Source: Terriglobia bacterium
GTDB taxonomy: Bacteria; Acidobacteriota; Terriglobia; Terriglobales; Acidobacteriaceae
DNA: 64,000 nt
NCBI GenBank assembly: GCA_020072845.1
Contig: JAIQGF010000001.1
Span: forward strand, 1 to 64,000
Direction: 5' to 3'
Shown here in pieces: positions 1-8,707 of the stretch. The notes under the pieces are model-generated. The model was not told the DNA's origin, did no database searches, and saw only the letters and a list, made by a program, of their open reading frames with translations. Position 1 is the first letter of the stretch. The number at the start of each line of letters is the position of its first letter. A program made the position numbers and the translations under genes.

Positions 1-3
1 TAA

Positions 4-84
4 AGCTGTCAGCCATCAGCTTTCAGCTCTCAGCCAAACCGGCGGGAGCACAAGCTGATAGCTGAAAGCTGATAACTCAGAGCA
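4..84. repeat. Inverted word array near atpD/atpG
   Basis: Two arms built from the word AGCTGA/TCAGCT: a left arm at about 4-35 and a right arm at about 52-84, roughly reverse-complementary, around a short GC-rich loop. This is the same architecture as the other gene-end arrays in the window. Here it lies just upstream of the beta-subunit start at 95, where an atpG-atpD spacer would be expected, so it is probably that spacer in inverted orientation. Confidence 0.7.
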
Positions 85-94
85 AAGAATTCAT

Positions 95-139
95 ATGTCA
101 GAAAACTTCGGAAAAGTGATTCAAGTTGCCGGGCCGGCG
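95..139 (+). pseudogene. atpD: atpD 5' fragment (F1 beta subunit N-terminus), inverted
   Basis: An ATG at 95 opens a frame reading MSENFGKVIQVAGPA. This is the canonical start of the F1 ATP synthase beta subunit (family pattern xGKVxQVxGPxVDVxF). After residue 15 the resemblance stops and the frame runs antisense through atpG. The sequence before the ATG (GAATTCAT) is the same as that before atpA, as expected for a sibling gene of one operon. The rest of atpD is not joined to it. I read this as the inverted first 15 codons of atpD brought against atpG, by a real inversion or by an assembly chimera. See the finding on this junction. Confidence 0.75.
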
Positions 140-573
140 CGCTCGGTTTGTTCCGGAGTCGCGGTCGGGAAGCGGCGGCGGAACATATCGCGCCCCTTGC
201 GGCGGACGGCTTCGATATCGACAATTTTGCCTTCGTTGGCCGCGAAAAAGCGGAAGGCGGCCTTGATGATGTTGGCGTTAAACGCCCCTGCCAGGCCGCG
301 GTCGGCGGTGACCACGATGACCAGAATGTTCTTCTCCGGACGTTGCGCCAGCAGCGGATGGCGTGGCTCGCCCGTTTCCGGGTCGAAGATTTCGGCGCGC
401 GAGACCAGCGACTTCAGGACGTTGGTGAGCATCTGCGCGTACGGTCTCGCCGACAGCGCCCGGTCCTGCGCCCGGCGCAGCCGCGCCGCCGAAATCATCT
501 TCATCGCCTTGGTGATCTGCCGCGTGTTGCGCACGCTGCGAATCCGGCGGCGAATATCGAGTATGTTTGCCAT
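121..573 (-). CDS. atpG: ATP synthase F1 gamma subunit, N-terminal half only
   Basis: The gamma subunit is the rotor shaft of F1, coupling proton flow to ATP synthesis at the inner membrane. The 150 residues start MANILDIRRRIRSVRNTRQI and contain TKAMKMISAARLRRAQ, the conserved N-terminal helix. VTADRGLAGAFN follows near residue 90. Full gamma proteins are about 290 residues, and the conserved C-terminal helix is absent. The frame meets TGA just where the opposite strand becomes the start of atpD, so the missing half was probably carried away in the inversion. It follows a 54-aa ORF and atpA on the same strand. Identity is certain; whether a functional gamma exists depends on sequence to the left. 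Confidence 0.9.
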   Translation of the reverse strand: MANILDIRRRIRSVRNTRQITKAMKMISAARLRRAQDRALSARPYAQMLTNVLKSLVSRAEIFDPETGEPRHPLLAQRPEKNILVIVVTADRGLAGAFNANIIKAAFRFFAANEGKIVDIEAVRRKGRDMFRRRFPTATPEQTERAGPAT

Positions 574-613
574 TCAGCTCTTAGCTCTTAGCCATTAGCC
601 CTAAAGACTTGTC

Positions 614-655
614 ATTCCGAGCGCAGCGAGTCGAACGGGAGGAATCTGCGGTTCG
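614..655. repeat. Interspersed TTCCGAGCGCAGCGAG repeat, variant copy
   Basis: Carries CATTCCGAGCGCAGCGAG followed, after a short insertion, by GGAATCTGC. The same word string occurs more completely near 8198 and 21541, so this is one copy of a dispersed intergenic repeat. It lies between atpG and the 54-aa ORF. Confidence 0.6.
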
Positions 656-680
656 CTCACAACTCAGAACTCGCAACTCG

Positions 681-845
681 CTACTTCTTCCCTGCCTTGG
701 CCTGCTGCGCCACTGCCGCGTTCATGATCGTCAACTGGCGCGCCACTTCCAGCACGCCGAGCGCGGTGGCGAGGGCGACTTTGTCCGCCGCCCGCGGCAG
801 CCGCTTCGTGTCCTCGATCAAGGTTTCGATCTCTTCCAAATTCAT
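681..845 (-). CDS. 54-aa conserved-looking ORF between atpA and atpG
   Basis: A small ORF starting MNLEEIETLIEDTKRLPRAA and ending QQAKAGKK, with a good ribosome binding site (GGGAGG) shortly before the ATG at 845. It lies 48 bases after the atpA stop and is followed by atpG, so it is co-directional and inside the ATP synthase operon. Composition predicts a soluble, mostly helical polypeptide with no signal peptide and no membrane segment. I do not recognise a family. It could be a small operon-specific protein or a chance ORF. The strong ribosome binding site, protein-like composition and snug placement favour a real gene. Confidence 0.6.
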   Translation of the reverse strand: MNLEEIETLIEDTKRLPRAADKVALATALGVLEVARQLTIMNAAVAQQAKAGKK

Positions 846-893
846 GGCGTCCTCCCTTCGGTGCTGCTCTGCCTGAAGCCTGCAGCCTGCAGC

Positions 894-2438
<1,545 letters not shown>

Positions 2439-2512
2439 TCAGTTCTCACAGAATCGCTATTCAATTGGCACATAATCCGGATCTTCGGCGGCCAAATGCC
2501 AACGGCCAACGG

Positions 2513-3052
2513 CTATTCCGTAGCAAGTTGTTCCTTCATCCTGTGCAACTGCCCTTTGATCGAACCGTCGTAAATCGTGCTGCCCAGCCGGACGATGGCG
2601 CCCCCGAGAATCCTGGGGTCAATGGCGTAATGAGCGCGCACCTTCTTGCCGGTCATGGGCGCGATCCTGCCTTCCAGCGCGCCTTTCTCGATGGCGGACA
2701 GCTCGCGCGCGCTGGTGACTTCGGCTTCCGCGAATCCCTGCCGCGTGTCCAGTTCGCTTTCCACCTCGCGCACGATCGTCGTCAACTGCTCGATGCGCCG
2801 GTGATCGATCAGCACCGCCAGAAAGTTCCGCGCCGGCTTGGAGACGTTTCCGCGCGCCACAATGGCGTCCAGCAAGGCGCGCTTCTGCTCCGCGGGCACC
2901 GACGGGTTCTCCCAAATGCGCTGCAATACCAGGTTGCTCTGGACCACCGACACCATGCCGTACAACTGCTCCAGCACGCTCGCCGGGGCAAGCTTCAAGG
3001 CGAACACCACGTCGGCGAAGGCGCGCGCATAACGGCTGGTGATTGCGGCCAT
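2513..3052 (-). CDS. atpH: ATP synthase F1 delta subunit (OSCP)
   Basis: Peripheral stalk protein that ties the b subunits to the top of F1. It is 179 residues, the usual size. It begins [17 protein letters not shown], the typical delta N-terminal helix. It ends with the conserved segment [20 protein letters not shown], the C-terminal delta signature. Its start codon directly abuts the stop of atpF, so the two are probably translationally coupled. Confidence 0.95.
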   Translation of the reverse strand: MAAITSRYARAFADVVFALKLAPASVLEQLYGMVSVVQSNLVLQRIWENPSVPAEQKRALLDAIVARGNVSKPARNFLAVLIDHRRIEQLTTIVREVESELDTRQGFAEAEVTSARELSAIEKGALEGRIAPMTGKKVRAHYAIDPRILGGAIVRLGSTIYDGSIKGQLHRMKEQLATE

Positions 3053-3823
3053 CTACTTGCCCTCCTTGCCGCCGCCGTTTTGGCCGAGCTGTCCGACGAA
3101 GTTCTCCACCAGCGCGCGGTCGGTGGCCGCATCCACCTGGATGCGCTTCTCCGCCAGCGATACCGCCAATTCCGCTGCATACGCCTTCAAATCGCGGTGC
3201 GCCAGGCGGGCAGCGGCTTCCACCTCCTGCCCGGCCGACTCCACGATCTTGCGCGCGTCTTCCTCGGCGGCGGCCTTGATGCGCTGTTCTTCGCCGGCAG
3301 CCTCGGCCTCAGCCTGCGATCGCATGGCCGCGATTTCGCTGTCCAGCTTCGACAGCCGGCCCTCGATTTCGCTCAGCCGGCGTCCCGCGTCGGCGCTGGC
3401 GCGCTGCGCCTCTTCCATGGTTTTGCGAATGGACTCGGAGCGCGCGCGGAACATCCCCGGGAGCTTCGATCGGCTGAACCAGATGACCGCGGCAGCGATC
3501 ACCGCGAAATTCAGCGCAATCGCCAGCCAGTAGGCGGAGTGCAGGCTCAGTCCGGTGATCCTCGCTAAAAAGCGTACCGAAGGCGACTGCTTGAACTCGG
3601 CGTTCTCTTCGCCTTCACCCCCCGCATGCTCGGAAGCCTCGGTCAGCTTCTGCCCGGGAGATTCCTGTGTCTTTTCGCGCGCGGGTTCCTGCGGCTTCGC
3701 CGCCGGTTCCGATTTTGTCCCTGGCGGTGGCGTGGCGGCCGGCTGATGCTGCGCCCAGGCCGCGCCCAGCAACAGCAACCACGCGACCACTGCGATAGAG
3801 AGGACGCGCCTGCGCCGGCTCAT
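3053..3823 (-). CDS. atpF: ATP synthase Fo subunit b with N-terminal export-like extension
   Basis: A stator stalk subunit of 256 residues, against about 160 for ordinary b. Residues 1-25 look like a signal peptide (arginine-rich, then VVAWLLLLGAAWA). Residues 26-85 form a proline/glutamate-rich linker. A second hydrophobic segment (YWLAIALNFAVIAAAVIWF, near residues 97-115) is the usual b membrane anchor. A long charged coiled coil rich in Ala, Glu and Arg follows, with the b-type C-terminus. It overlaps the upstream b' gene by 4 bases (ATGA). The leader suggests the N-terminus is exported before the anchor inserts. This is inference from the sequence. Confidence 0.9.
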   Translation of the reverse strand: MSRRRRVLSIAVVAWLLLLGAAWAQHQPAATPPPGTKSEPAAKPQEPAREKTQESPGQKLTEASEHAGGEGEENAEFKQSPSVRFLARITGLSLHSAYWLAIALNFAVIAAAVIWFSRSKLPGMFRARSESIRKTMEEAQRASADAGRRLSEIEGRLSKLDSEIAAMRSQAEAEAAGEEQRIKAAAEEDARKIVESAGQEVEAAARLAHRDLKAYAAELAVSLAEKRIQVDAATDRALVENFVGQLGQNGGGKEGK

Positions 3824-4296
3824 TGCGCGCTCCCGGCCGGACGCTGCACGCCTGCCACCGGCCTCAGAATGATGCGAATGACTGCGCTCGCCAGCCGTTC
3901 GCTTTGCGGCAGCAACTGGCGCTTGGCAGCCTCCAGTTCCTGGAAGACGCTTTCGCGCGCCTGGGCCACCTGCTGCTGGGCCCGCTCCCGCGCCTGCGCG
4001 ATCGCTGCCGCGCGGGCTGCCAGCGCCTTCTGCCGGCGCACTTCCTGCGCCTTGAAGATGGCCACGCGGGCCTCACGCAACCGCTGCTCGTATTCACCGG
4101 TCTTGGCCTCGGCCGCCGCAACATCGGCGCGCGCCTTTTCGATGGCTCCCTCGGTTCGCTGATAGCGCTCCTGGAGCACCGATTCCAGTTTGCCGTGGAC
4201 GATCAGCCGGTAGGAAAAGTACGTGACCAGGAACAGGACGATGGTCGGAACCGATCCGAGCAGTAATCCGCCTAATTGTCGGAGTGTCTCTTCCAT
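3820..4296 (-). CDS. ATP synthase Fo subunit b' (second b-type stalk)
   Basis: A 158-residue b-type stator subunit. One membrane helix lies near residues 8-28 (LLLGSVPTIVLFLVTYFSY). A highly charged coiled coil follows with motifs such as RYQRTEGAIEKARADVAAAE. It is the first gene of the operon and overlaps atpF by 4 bases. Organisms with two different b genes (b and b') build a heterodimeric stalk, and I infer the same here. The a and c subunits (atpB, atpE) are not in the window and must be encoded elsewhere. Confidence 0.85.
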   Translation of the reverse strand: MEETLRQLGGLLLGSVPTIVLFLVTYFSYRLIVHGKLESVLQERYQRTEGAIEKARADVAAAEAKTGEYEQRLREARVAIFKAQEVRRQKALAARAAAIAQARERAQQQVAQARESVFQELEAAKRQLLPQSERLASAVIRIILRPVAGVQRPAGSAQ

Positions 4297-4343
4297 TTCG
4301 ACGGGTGAATCAGGCTAGCTTATGATGGCCGCTTGAACTGACA

Positions 4344-4374
4344 ACCGTAGCATCGCTCCAGAGCCGCTGTCAAC
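4344..4374 (-). promoter_or_regulatory. Possible ATP synthase operon promoter
   Basis: On the minus strand a perfect TTGACA (4369-4374) is followed after 19 bases by TACGGT (4344-4349), about 50 bases upstream of the b' start at 4296. The -10 match is weak and the spacing long, so this is only a candidate. The remaining 4297-4617 spacer has no credible ORF. It contains a short AATGGGCC...GGCCCATT inverted repeat near 4547-4598, next to the end of the PIN toxin gene. Confidence 0.3.
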
Positions 4375-4617
4375 GCGCATTTGCTTGATTTTGCCCGACT
4401 TCTACCCGTCTCTCCGCGTCGCTTTCCCGCCGGCGAGGATTCCTGAATCGGCTTTGTGCCCATGTGCAGAAACTTGCAGTTTGCCTTGACTTCGCCGCCC
4501 GGAGGGTTAACATGTAACTATCACCTCCGATCCGATTCAGGATCGAATGGGCCTGTGGTCAAGGAATCGTCACCGCTTCTTGATCGCCGGCCCATTTAAC
4601 TTCTACCGCTTGACTTC

Positions 4618-5073
4618 TCAGGCCCCAGCCGACACGTCAACGATTGTTGCTCCCAGGGCTTCTGCCGCCCGAAGAAGTTGTTGGTCAGCCGACACAAACG
4701 GAGTCGGTTCTGGGCCGCTGTTCATTGCAAGCGACATATAGGCGGCCAAATGAATCGCGTCCAGGGTCGTCAGGCCGTACTGGTCGACAAGCGCGCACGC
4801 CGATTCGATAACAACCTCGGTCGCGTGCTGTCGGACAAACTTCGTTTGTAAGTGATGCTGAAAAACGTCGAGCAGCCTGTCCGCAGCCGATGCGTGAACG
4901 TCGCCCGCACGCTGACGCCGCCGGACGGCGGATTGTACCTCGACCTGCGCCAGTGAAAGAACCGCGAACTGATTACCTGCGCGTTGGCTGACAAGTTGCA
5001 GCATTGTCGCCGTACCGGGCTCGCGAATGTAAAGCTTAACTAGCGCGCTGGTTTCGAAATAGTAGAGCGCCAA
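4618..5073 (-). CDS. PIN-domain toxin (VapC-like ribonuclease)
   Basis: A 151-residue PIN-fold protein, expected to be a metal-dependent ribonuclease toxin. Acidic positions are visible: the N-terminal FETSALVKLY, where most family members have DTSALVKLY; Glu in LAQVEVQSAVRRR; Asp in LTTLDAIHLAAYM near residue 110; and Asp in FVSADQQLLRAA near residue 131. The start is TTG at 5073, immediately after the TAG of the upstream small gene, the layout of a translationally coupled toxin-antitoxin pair. The first catalytic Asp replaced by Glu may weaken activity. Family assignment is firm; cellular target is unknown. Confidence 0.85.
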   Translation of the reverse strand: MALYYFETSALVKLYIREPGTATMLQLVSQRAGNQFAVLSLAQVEVQSAVRRRQRAGDVHASAADRLLDVFQHHLQTKFVRQHATEVVIESACALVDQYGLTTLDAIHLAAYMSLAMNSGPEPTPFVSADQQLLRAAEALGATIVDVSAGA

Positions 5074-5283
5074 CTATTGACGCCTCTCTTGCAGGATCGT
5101 TGCTGACAGCGGCTCGCCACGAATTTCGATAGGGGAAAAGGGCCACACATCATCGGGCGCGGCTTGTGTCTTTGTTTTCTTTCGCGCTGCTTTGGCCGCA
5201 ACATTGGCTTGTTTGTTTTCCTTGTGCCGGTCGCGGAAAGCCTCTTGCACCGAATCCTTGACTGCGGGCCTACGCGGTTTCAT
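5074..5283 (-). CDS. Putative antitoxin partner of PIN toxin
   Basis: A 69-residue protein starting MKPRRPAVKDSVQEAF. The central region is strongly basic (KQANVAAKAARKKTKTQ) and the C-terminal half is more acidic and aromatic, ending LSATILQERRQ. The start at 5283 is preferred because AGGA lies about 8 bases upstream; an in-frame TTG at 5301 is the alternative. It directly abuts the PIN gene (TAG then TTG). No clear DNA-binding fold is visible. The antitoxin role is inferred from size, basic character and position. Confidence 0.65.
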   Translation of the reverse strand: MKPRRPAVKDSVQEAFRDRHKENKQANVAAKAARKKTKTQAAPDDVWPFSPIEIRGEPLSATILQERRQ

Positions 5284-5330
5284 AGTTCCATCCTGCCACA
5301 ATGCACAACCTCGCGCCAGACCGTAGTTGA

Positions 5331-6773
5331 TTAATCCACGATGAATCTTCCCACCTTCCTGACCACGCTCTGCGGCGCCTGCGCTTCCATCTCCACCATG
5401 CCGTCGCGATAGTGACGCGAGTAGATCCGCGCCCCGCCCTCCAGCATCGCCAGCGCCTTGCCTTCCGACTGCGGCACTCGCAGACGGACCTGCAGCAGCG
5501 GATCGTCCTCCAGTACGTGGTCAATGCGGTCCAGCAGCGTTCCCAGTCCCTGCCCGCGCAAGGCGGAGACGTGCACTGTAAGCGCATCGTCACGCAGGTG
5601 CTCGCGGTCCCGGGCGCTCAGCGCGTCAATCTTGTTGACCACGTGCAGCCGGGGCTTCTTCTCCGATTCCAGTTCGTGCAGCACCTTCTCCACCTGCGCC
5701 TCCTGCTCCTGCCGGATCGGGCTGGTCGCGTCAGAAATCTGCACAATAAGGGCCGCGCGCTGCACCTCTTCCAACGTCGCGCGAAACGCCGAGACCAGCG
5801 TGTGCGGCAGGTTGCGGATAAATCCCACCGTGTCGCTCAGCAACACCTTGCGCCGCGAGGGCAGGGTTACGCCGCGAATCGTGGGATCGAGCGTGGCAAA
5901 CATCTTCGAGGATTCCAGCACGCCGGCCTGCGTCAGCGCGTTGAACAGCGTGGATTTTCCCGCGTTGGTGTAGCCCACCAGCGCCACCGTGGCCACCGGA
6001 ACGGATTCCCGTCGCTGCCGCTGCTGCGCCCGGATCTTGCGCACGTTTTCCAGTTGTTCCTGGTTATGCCGGATGCGGCGGAAAATTCTCCGCCGGTCGG
6101 TTTCGAGCTGGGTTTCACCCGGGCCCCTGGTCCCAATGCCGCCGCCGAGCTGCGACATCTCCACGCCGCGCCCCGTCAGCCGCGGCAGCAGGTACTGGAG
6201 CTGCGCCAGTTCGACCTGCAACTGGCCTTCGCGCGTGCGGGCGTGGCGGGCAAAGATGTCGAGGATGAGCTGCGTGCGGTCGATGACCCGCGGCTTGACT
6301 TCGTTTTCAATGTTGCGCTGCTGCGAAGGCGAAAGGTCGTGGTCGAAGATAATGAGGTCGGCGTTCGACATCGCCGCCGCGCCGGCGAGTTCCTCCAGTT
6401 TGCCGCGTCCGATCAGCGTCGCCGGATCGGGCTTGTCCCGGTGTTGGAGAAATTCCCCCACCACCTGAGCGCCTGCGCTCGTTGCCAGCTCCTTCAATTC
6501 CGCCAGCGACTCTTCCGCGCTGAACAGCGGCTGGCGCGCCGATTTTGCTTCTGCCGGCACCGACGCGGCATTGCGCGCCGCCCGCGCCGACGGCGGCACC
6601 GCGTGGTCTGGCTCGCAAGCTCGGGTTCGCGGTTCAGAGACCCGCGCCACGCGCTGCGGGTAATCCAGCCCGACCAGGAACGCGCGCTCGGTGGCATCGC
6701 GATCGCGGATCTCATGGGGCGCACGCCGGCCCCGAAGCCCCTCAAGACTGCGTTTGGATTCGGAGCCGCGCAA
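5331..6773 (-). CDS. hflX: GTPase HflX
   Basis: Ribosome-associated GTPase that splits or rescues stalled 70S ribosomes. It is 480 residues. N-terminal [13 protein letters not shown] is typical of HflX. The HflX domain follows with [10 protein letters not shown] and [14 protein letters not shown]. The [20 protein letters not shown] region and a long coiled coil come next. The G domain has G1 [16 protein letters not shown]3 [16 protein letters not shown] and G4 VVNKIDAL. A low-complexity Ala/Arg-rich stretch (about residues 45-80) between the N-terminal motif and the HflX domain lengthens the protein. It starts 9 bases after hfq, so the two are probably cotranscribed, as in many bacteria. Confidence 0.96.
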   Translation of the reverse strand: MRGSESKRSLEGLRGRRAPHEIRDRDATERAFLVGLDYPQRVARVSEPRTRACEPDHAVPPSARAARNAASVPAEAKSARQPLFSAEESLAELKELATSAGAQVVGEFLQHRDKPDPATLIGRGKLEELAGAAAMSNADLIIFDHDLSPSQQRNIENEVKPRVIDRTQLILDIFARHARTREGQLQVELAQLQYLLPRLTGRGVEMSQLGGGIGTRGPGETQLETDRRRIFRRIRHNQEQLENVRKIRAQQRQRRESVPVATVALVGYTNAGKSTLFNALTQAGVLESSKMFATLDPTIRGVTLPSRRKVLLSDTVGFIRNLPHTLVSAFRATLEEVQRAALIVQISDATSPIRQEQEAQVEKVLHELESEKKPRLHVVNKIDALSARDREHLRDDALTVHVSALRGQGLGTLLDRIDHVLEDDPLLQVRLRVPQSEGKALAMLEGGARIYSRHYRDGMVEMEAQAPQSVVRKVGRFIVD

Positions 6774-6782
6774 GGGAGGCTG

Positions 6783-7106
6783 TTACCCTTCCGTTCCCGA
6801 AGGGGCGGATATCGGCTCGCTCGCATGGGGCCCCGGAGTGGCCGCGGCCGGCTTGGCTTCACCGATGGGCCGCGGTTCGTGCCGCTCCCCGATGTACGCA
6901 CCCTTCGCCATCACCACCGTGGAAATGGCGTGTTTGAAGATAAGCTGTTCCTGGTTGTTGGTCTCCAGCACGACCGAGTACTTATCGAACGACCGGATGC
7001 GTCCCGTCAGCTTCACCCCGCTAAGCAGGTAAATGGTGATGGTCGCTTTGTCCTTGCGTGCTGTGTTGAGGAAGGAATCCTGGATGTTCTGCGCCGGCTT
7101 GTCCAT
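6783..7106 (-). CDS. hfq: RNA chaperone Hfq
   Basis: Hexameric Sm-like protein that pairs small RNAs with mRNAs. It is 107 residues. The Sm1 core is [20 protein letters not shown] and [20 protein letters not shown]. The Sm2 segment [10 protein letters not shown] has the conserved KHA in place of the E. coli YKHA. A proline/alanine-rich tail of about 35 residues follows. It sits upstream of hflX. A second, divergent Sm-like protein is encoded at 26565-26945. Confidence 0.96.
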   Translation of the reverse strand: MDKPAQNIQDSFLNTARKDKATITIYLLSGVKLTGRIRSFDKYSVVLETNNQEQLIFKHAISTVVMAKGAYIGERHEPRPIGEAKPAAATPGPHASEPISAPSGTEG

Positions 7107-7355
7107 CTGCCGATCTCTCCTTTGTCAGAAAACCGCCCCTGCCCCAAGCGGAGCCCATCTCTCCCACCCGATCCTTGCAGCGCTCTTAACGATACGGCGG
7201 CGCCCGCCGGTTTTCAACTGCCCGCCCATGAATTGTCCGAGAATCCCACTCTGCTAGAATCGCCCTGCTCCGGAACAGGGATCAGGCCTCGGTACTCGGT
7301 ACTGCTGTTCCTGAAGCCTGAAGCCTGCAGCCTGAAGCCTTGCAGGAGGCCGCCC

Positions 7356-8108
7356 ATGCCCATCGCGCCCGCCATTGCCGCCTTTCAGGCCCATGTTTTG
7401 TTTCCCGAGGGCGGCGCCGTCAACGCCCTCATGCTGGTGCGGTGGATCCATTTTCTGGCTGGCATCACCTGGGTCGGCCTGCTGTATTTTTTCAACCTGG
7501 TTAACGTGCCCTTCCTGAAAGAATTGGATGGCGGAACGCGCGCCCGGGTGGTTCCGCTGCTCATGACGCGCGCCCTGTGGTGGTTCCGCTGGGCCTCGGT
7601 GGTGACCGTGCTCGCCGGAATCACCTACTGGATGAACATCGTGACCACCGACGCGCACAACGCCAACGCCTCGCCCGGCCGCGCCATCTGGAGTTTCTTC
7701 GTGCTCTGGACGGTCGCATTTGCCATCGAGATGGGCGCGCTGATGTCGCCCGCCGACGTCCTGCGTAAAGGGGCTTTCCTCGGCATTATTTGCGGCGTGG
7801 CGGTGTTTGCTGCCGCCTATGCCTATCTCGCCCTCAACAGCGACGGTTGGGAAAGCAACCGCCTGCTCTCCATCGGCATTGGCGGCGGCATCGGCTGGTT
7901 CATGCTGTTCAATGTCTGGGGCGTGATCTGGCGCATGCAGAAGAAAATCATCCGCTGGACGCGCGAGAATCCCGCCGGCGCCATGCCAGCGGAGCTGGCG
8001 AAACTGGCGCGGCTGACGTTTCTCGCCTCGCGCGTAAACTTCGTGCTCTCATTTCCCATGCTCTTTTTCATGGGCGCCGCCAGCCATTACCCGATGTTTG
8101 GGAAATAG
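7356..8108 (+). CDS. PuuD-like multi-pass membrane protein
   Basis: A 250-residue protein with about six or seven hydrophobic segments. The first conserved helix is VRWIHFLAGITWVGLLYFFN, typical of the urate hydroxylase PuuD / urate-oxidase N-terminal membrane family. The start at 7356 is chosen because GCAGGAGG lies directly upstream; the open frame continues far upstream only as antisense of hflX. There is no cytochrome c domain, unlike full PuuD proteins, so urate oxidation should not be assumed. The neighbours give no purine context. Confidence 0.75.
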   Translation: MPIAPAIAAFQAHVLFPEGGAVNALMLVRWIHFLAGITWVGLLYFFNLVNVPFLKELDGGTRARVVPLLMTRALWWFRWASVVTVLAGITYWMNIVTTDAHNANASPGRAIWSFFVLWTVAFAIEMGALMSPADVLRKGAFLGIICGVAVFAAAYAYLALNSDGWESNRLLSIGIGGGIGWFMLFNVWGVIWRMQKKIIRWTRENPAGAMPAELAKLARLTFLASRVNFVLSFPMLFFMGAASHYPMFGK

Positions 8109-8110
8109 GG

Positions 8111-8248
8111 TTCAGTTTCGGTTTCAGTCCTAGTTTCAGTTTCAGTTTCAGTTTCAGTTCACGCGTGCTGCTGGGTTGACCTTAATCCTTTAGGATTGTT
8201 ATTCCGAGCGCAGCGAGGAATCTGCTGTCTCTGAAACTGAAACTGAAA
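8111..8248. repeat. TTTCAG word array with internal dispersed repeat
   Basis: A left arm of tandem TTTCAG units (8111-8158) and a right arm of CTGAAA units (8229-8248) form an inverted pair. Between them lies the dispersed repeat TTCCGAGCGCAGCGAGGAAT (about 8201-8221). It fills the whole spacer between the PuuD-like gene and the DUF309 gene. Confidence 0.75.
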
Positions 8249-8253
8249 CTTCC

Positions 8254-8583
8254 ATGGACCATCCCACCTTCCAACGCGGCCTCACGCTCTTTAATGCGCG
8301 CGAATACTTCGACGCCCACGAAGTCTGGGAGGACGTCTGGCGCGCCGCGCCTGTGGAAGAGAAGAAATTCCTCCAGGGTCTGATCCAGGTCGCCGTCGCG
8401 CTCCACCACCACGGCCGCGGCAATCTCGACGGCGCGCGTTCGCTGCTCGCCCGCGCCCAGCGCAATCTGCAGGATTATCCGGATTCTTTTGCCGGCGTGA
8501 ATCTGGCAGCGGTCCGCGCCGCCATCACCCAGTTCCAGCGCGCCCTCGACACCGGCGCCCCACTCACCCTACCCAGCATTTAG
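8254..8583 (+). CDS. DUF309 domain protein
   Basis: A 109-residue soluble helical protein. The DUF309 hallmark FNAREYFDAHEVWEDVW sits near residues 13-29, followed by EEKKFLQGLIQVAVALHHHG. The conserved HE..W and the H-rich helix are the family's potential active or metal-binding positions. The biochemical function of DUF309 is unknown. It stands alone on the plus strand, followed by a strong hairpin at 8595-8629. Confidence 0.9.
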   Translation: MDHPTFQRGLTLFNAREYFDAHEVWEDVWRAAPVEEKKFLQGLIQVAVALHHHGRGNLDGARSLLARAQRNLQDYPDSFAGVNLAAVRAAITQFQRALDTGAPLTLPSI

Positions 8584-8594
8584 CGGATGTCATG

Positions 8595-8629
8595 CTTCGC
8601 GCGCGGCCTGGGGTTGGCCGCGCGCGAAG
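8595..8629. terminator. Strong GC hairpin, likely bidirectional terminator
   Basis: A perfect 14-bp stem (CTTCGCGCGCGGCC at 8595-8608 with its reverse complement at 8616-8629) around a 7-base loop TGGGGTT. It lies between the converging DUF309 gene and the SH3 lipoprotein gene. There is no clean T-tract on either side, so it may be a hairpin barrier rather than a classical intrinsic terminator. Confidence 0.6.
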
Positions 8630-8707
8630 GATCTAGGTTTTCTTGGAAGCCAGGATCGCAGCAGAGGAACCATCACAAATCACTAATTCACTAAATCCCC
8701 GGTCCTC

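Noticed and set aside
121-573. Simple decay of atpG by a point mutation
   Set aside because: The sequence right after the break is the inverted beta-subunit start, which a point mutation cannot explain.
5412-7355. Very long plus-strand open frame antisense to hflX and hfq, leading into the PuuD-like gene
   Set aside because: It is a shadow of GC-rich codon usage opposite two certain genes; only the part from 7356, with a ribosome binding site and membrane family match, is real.
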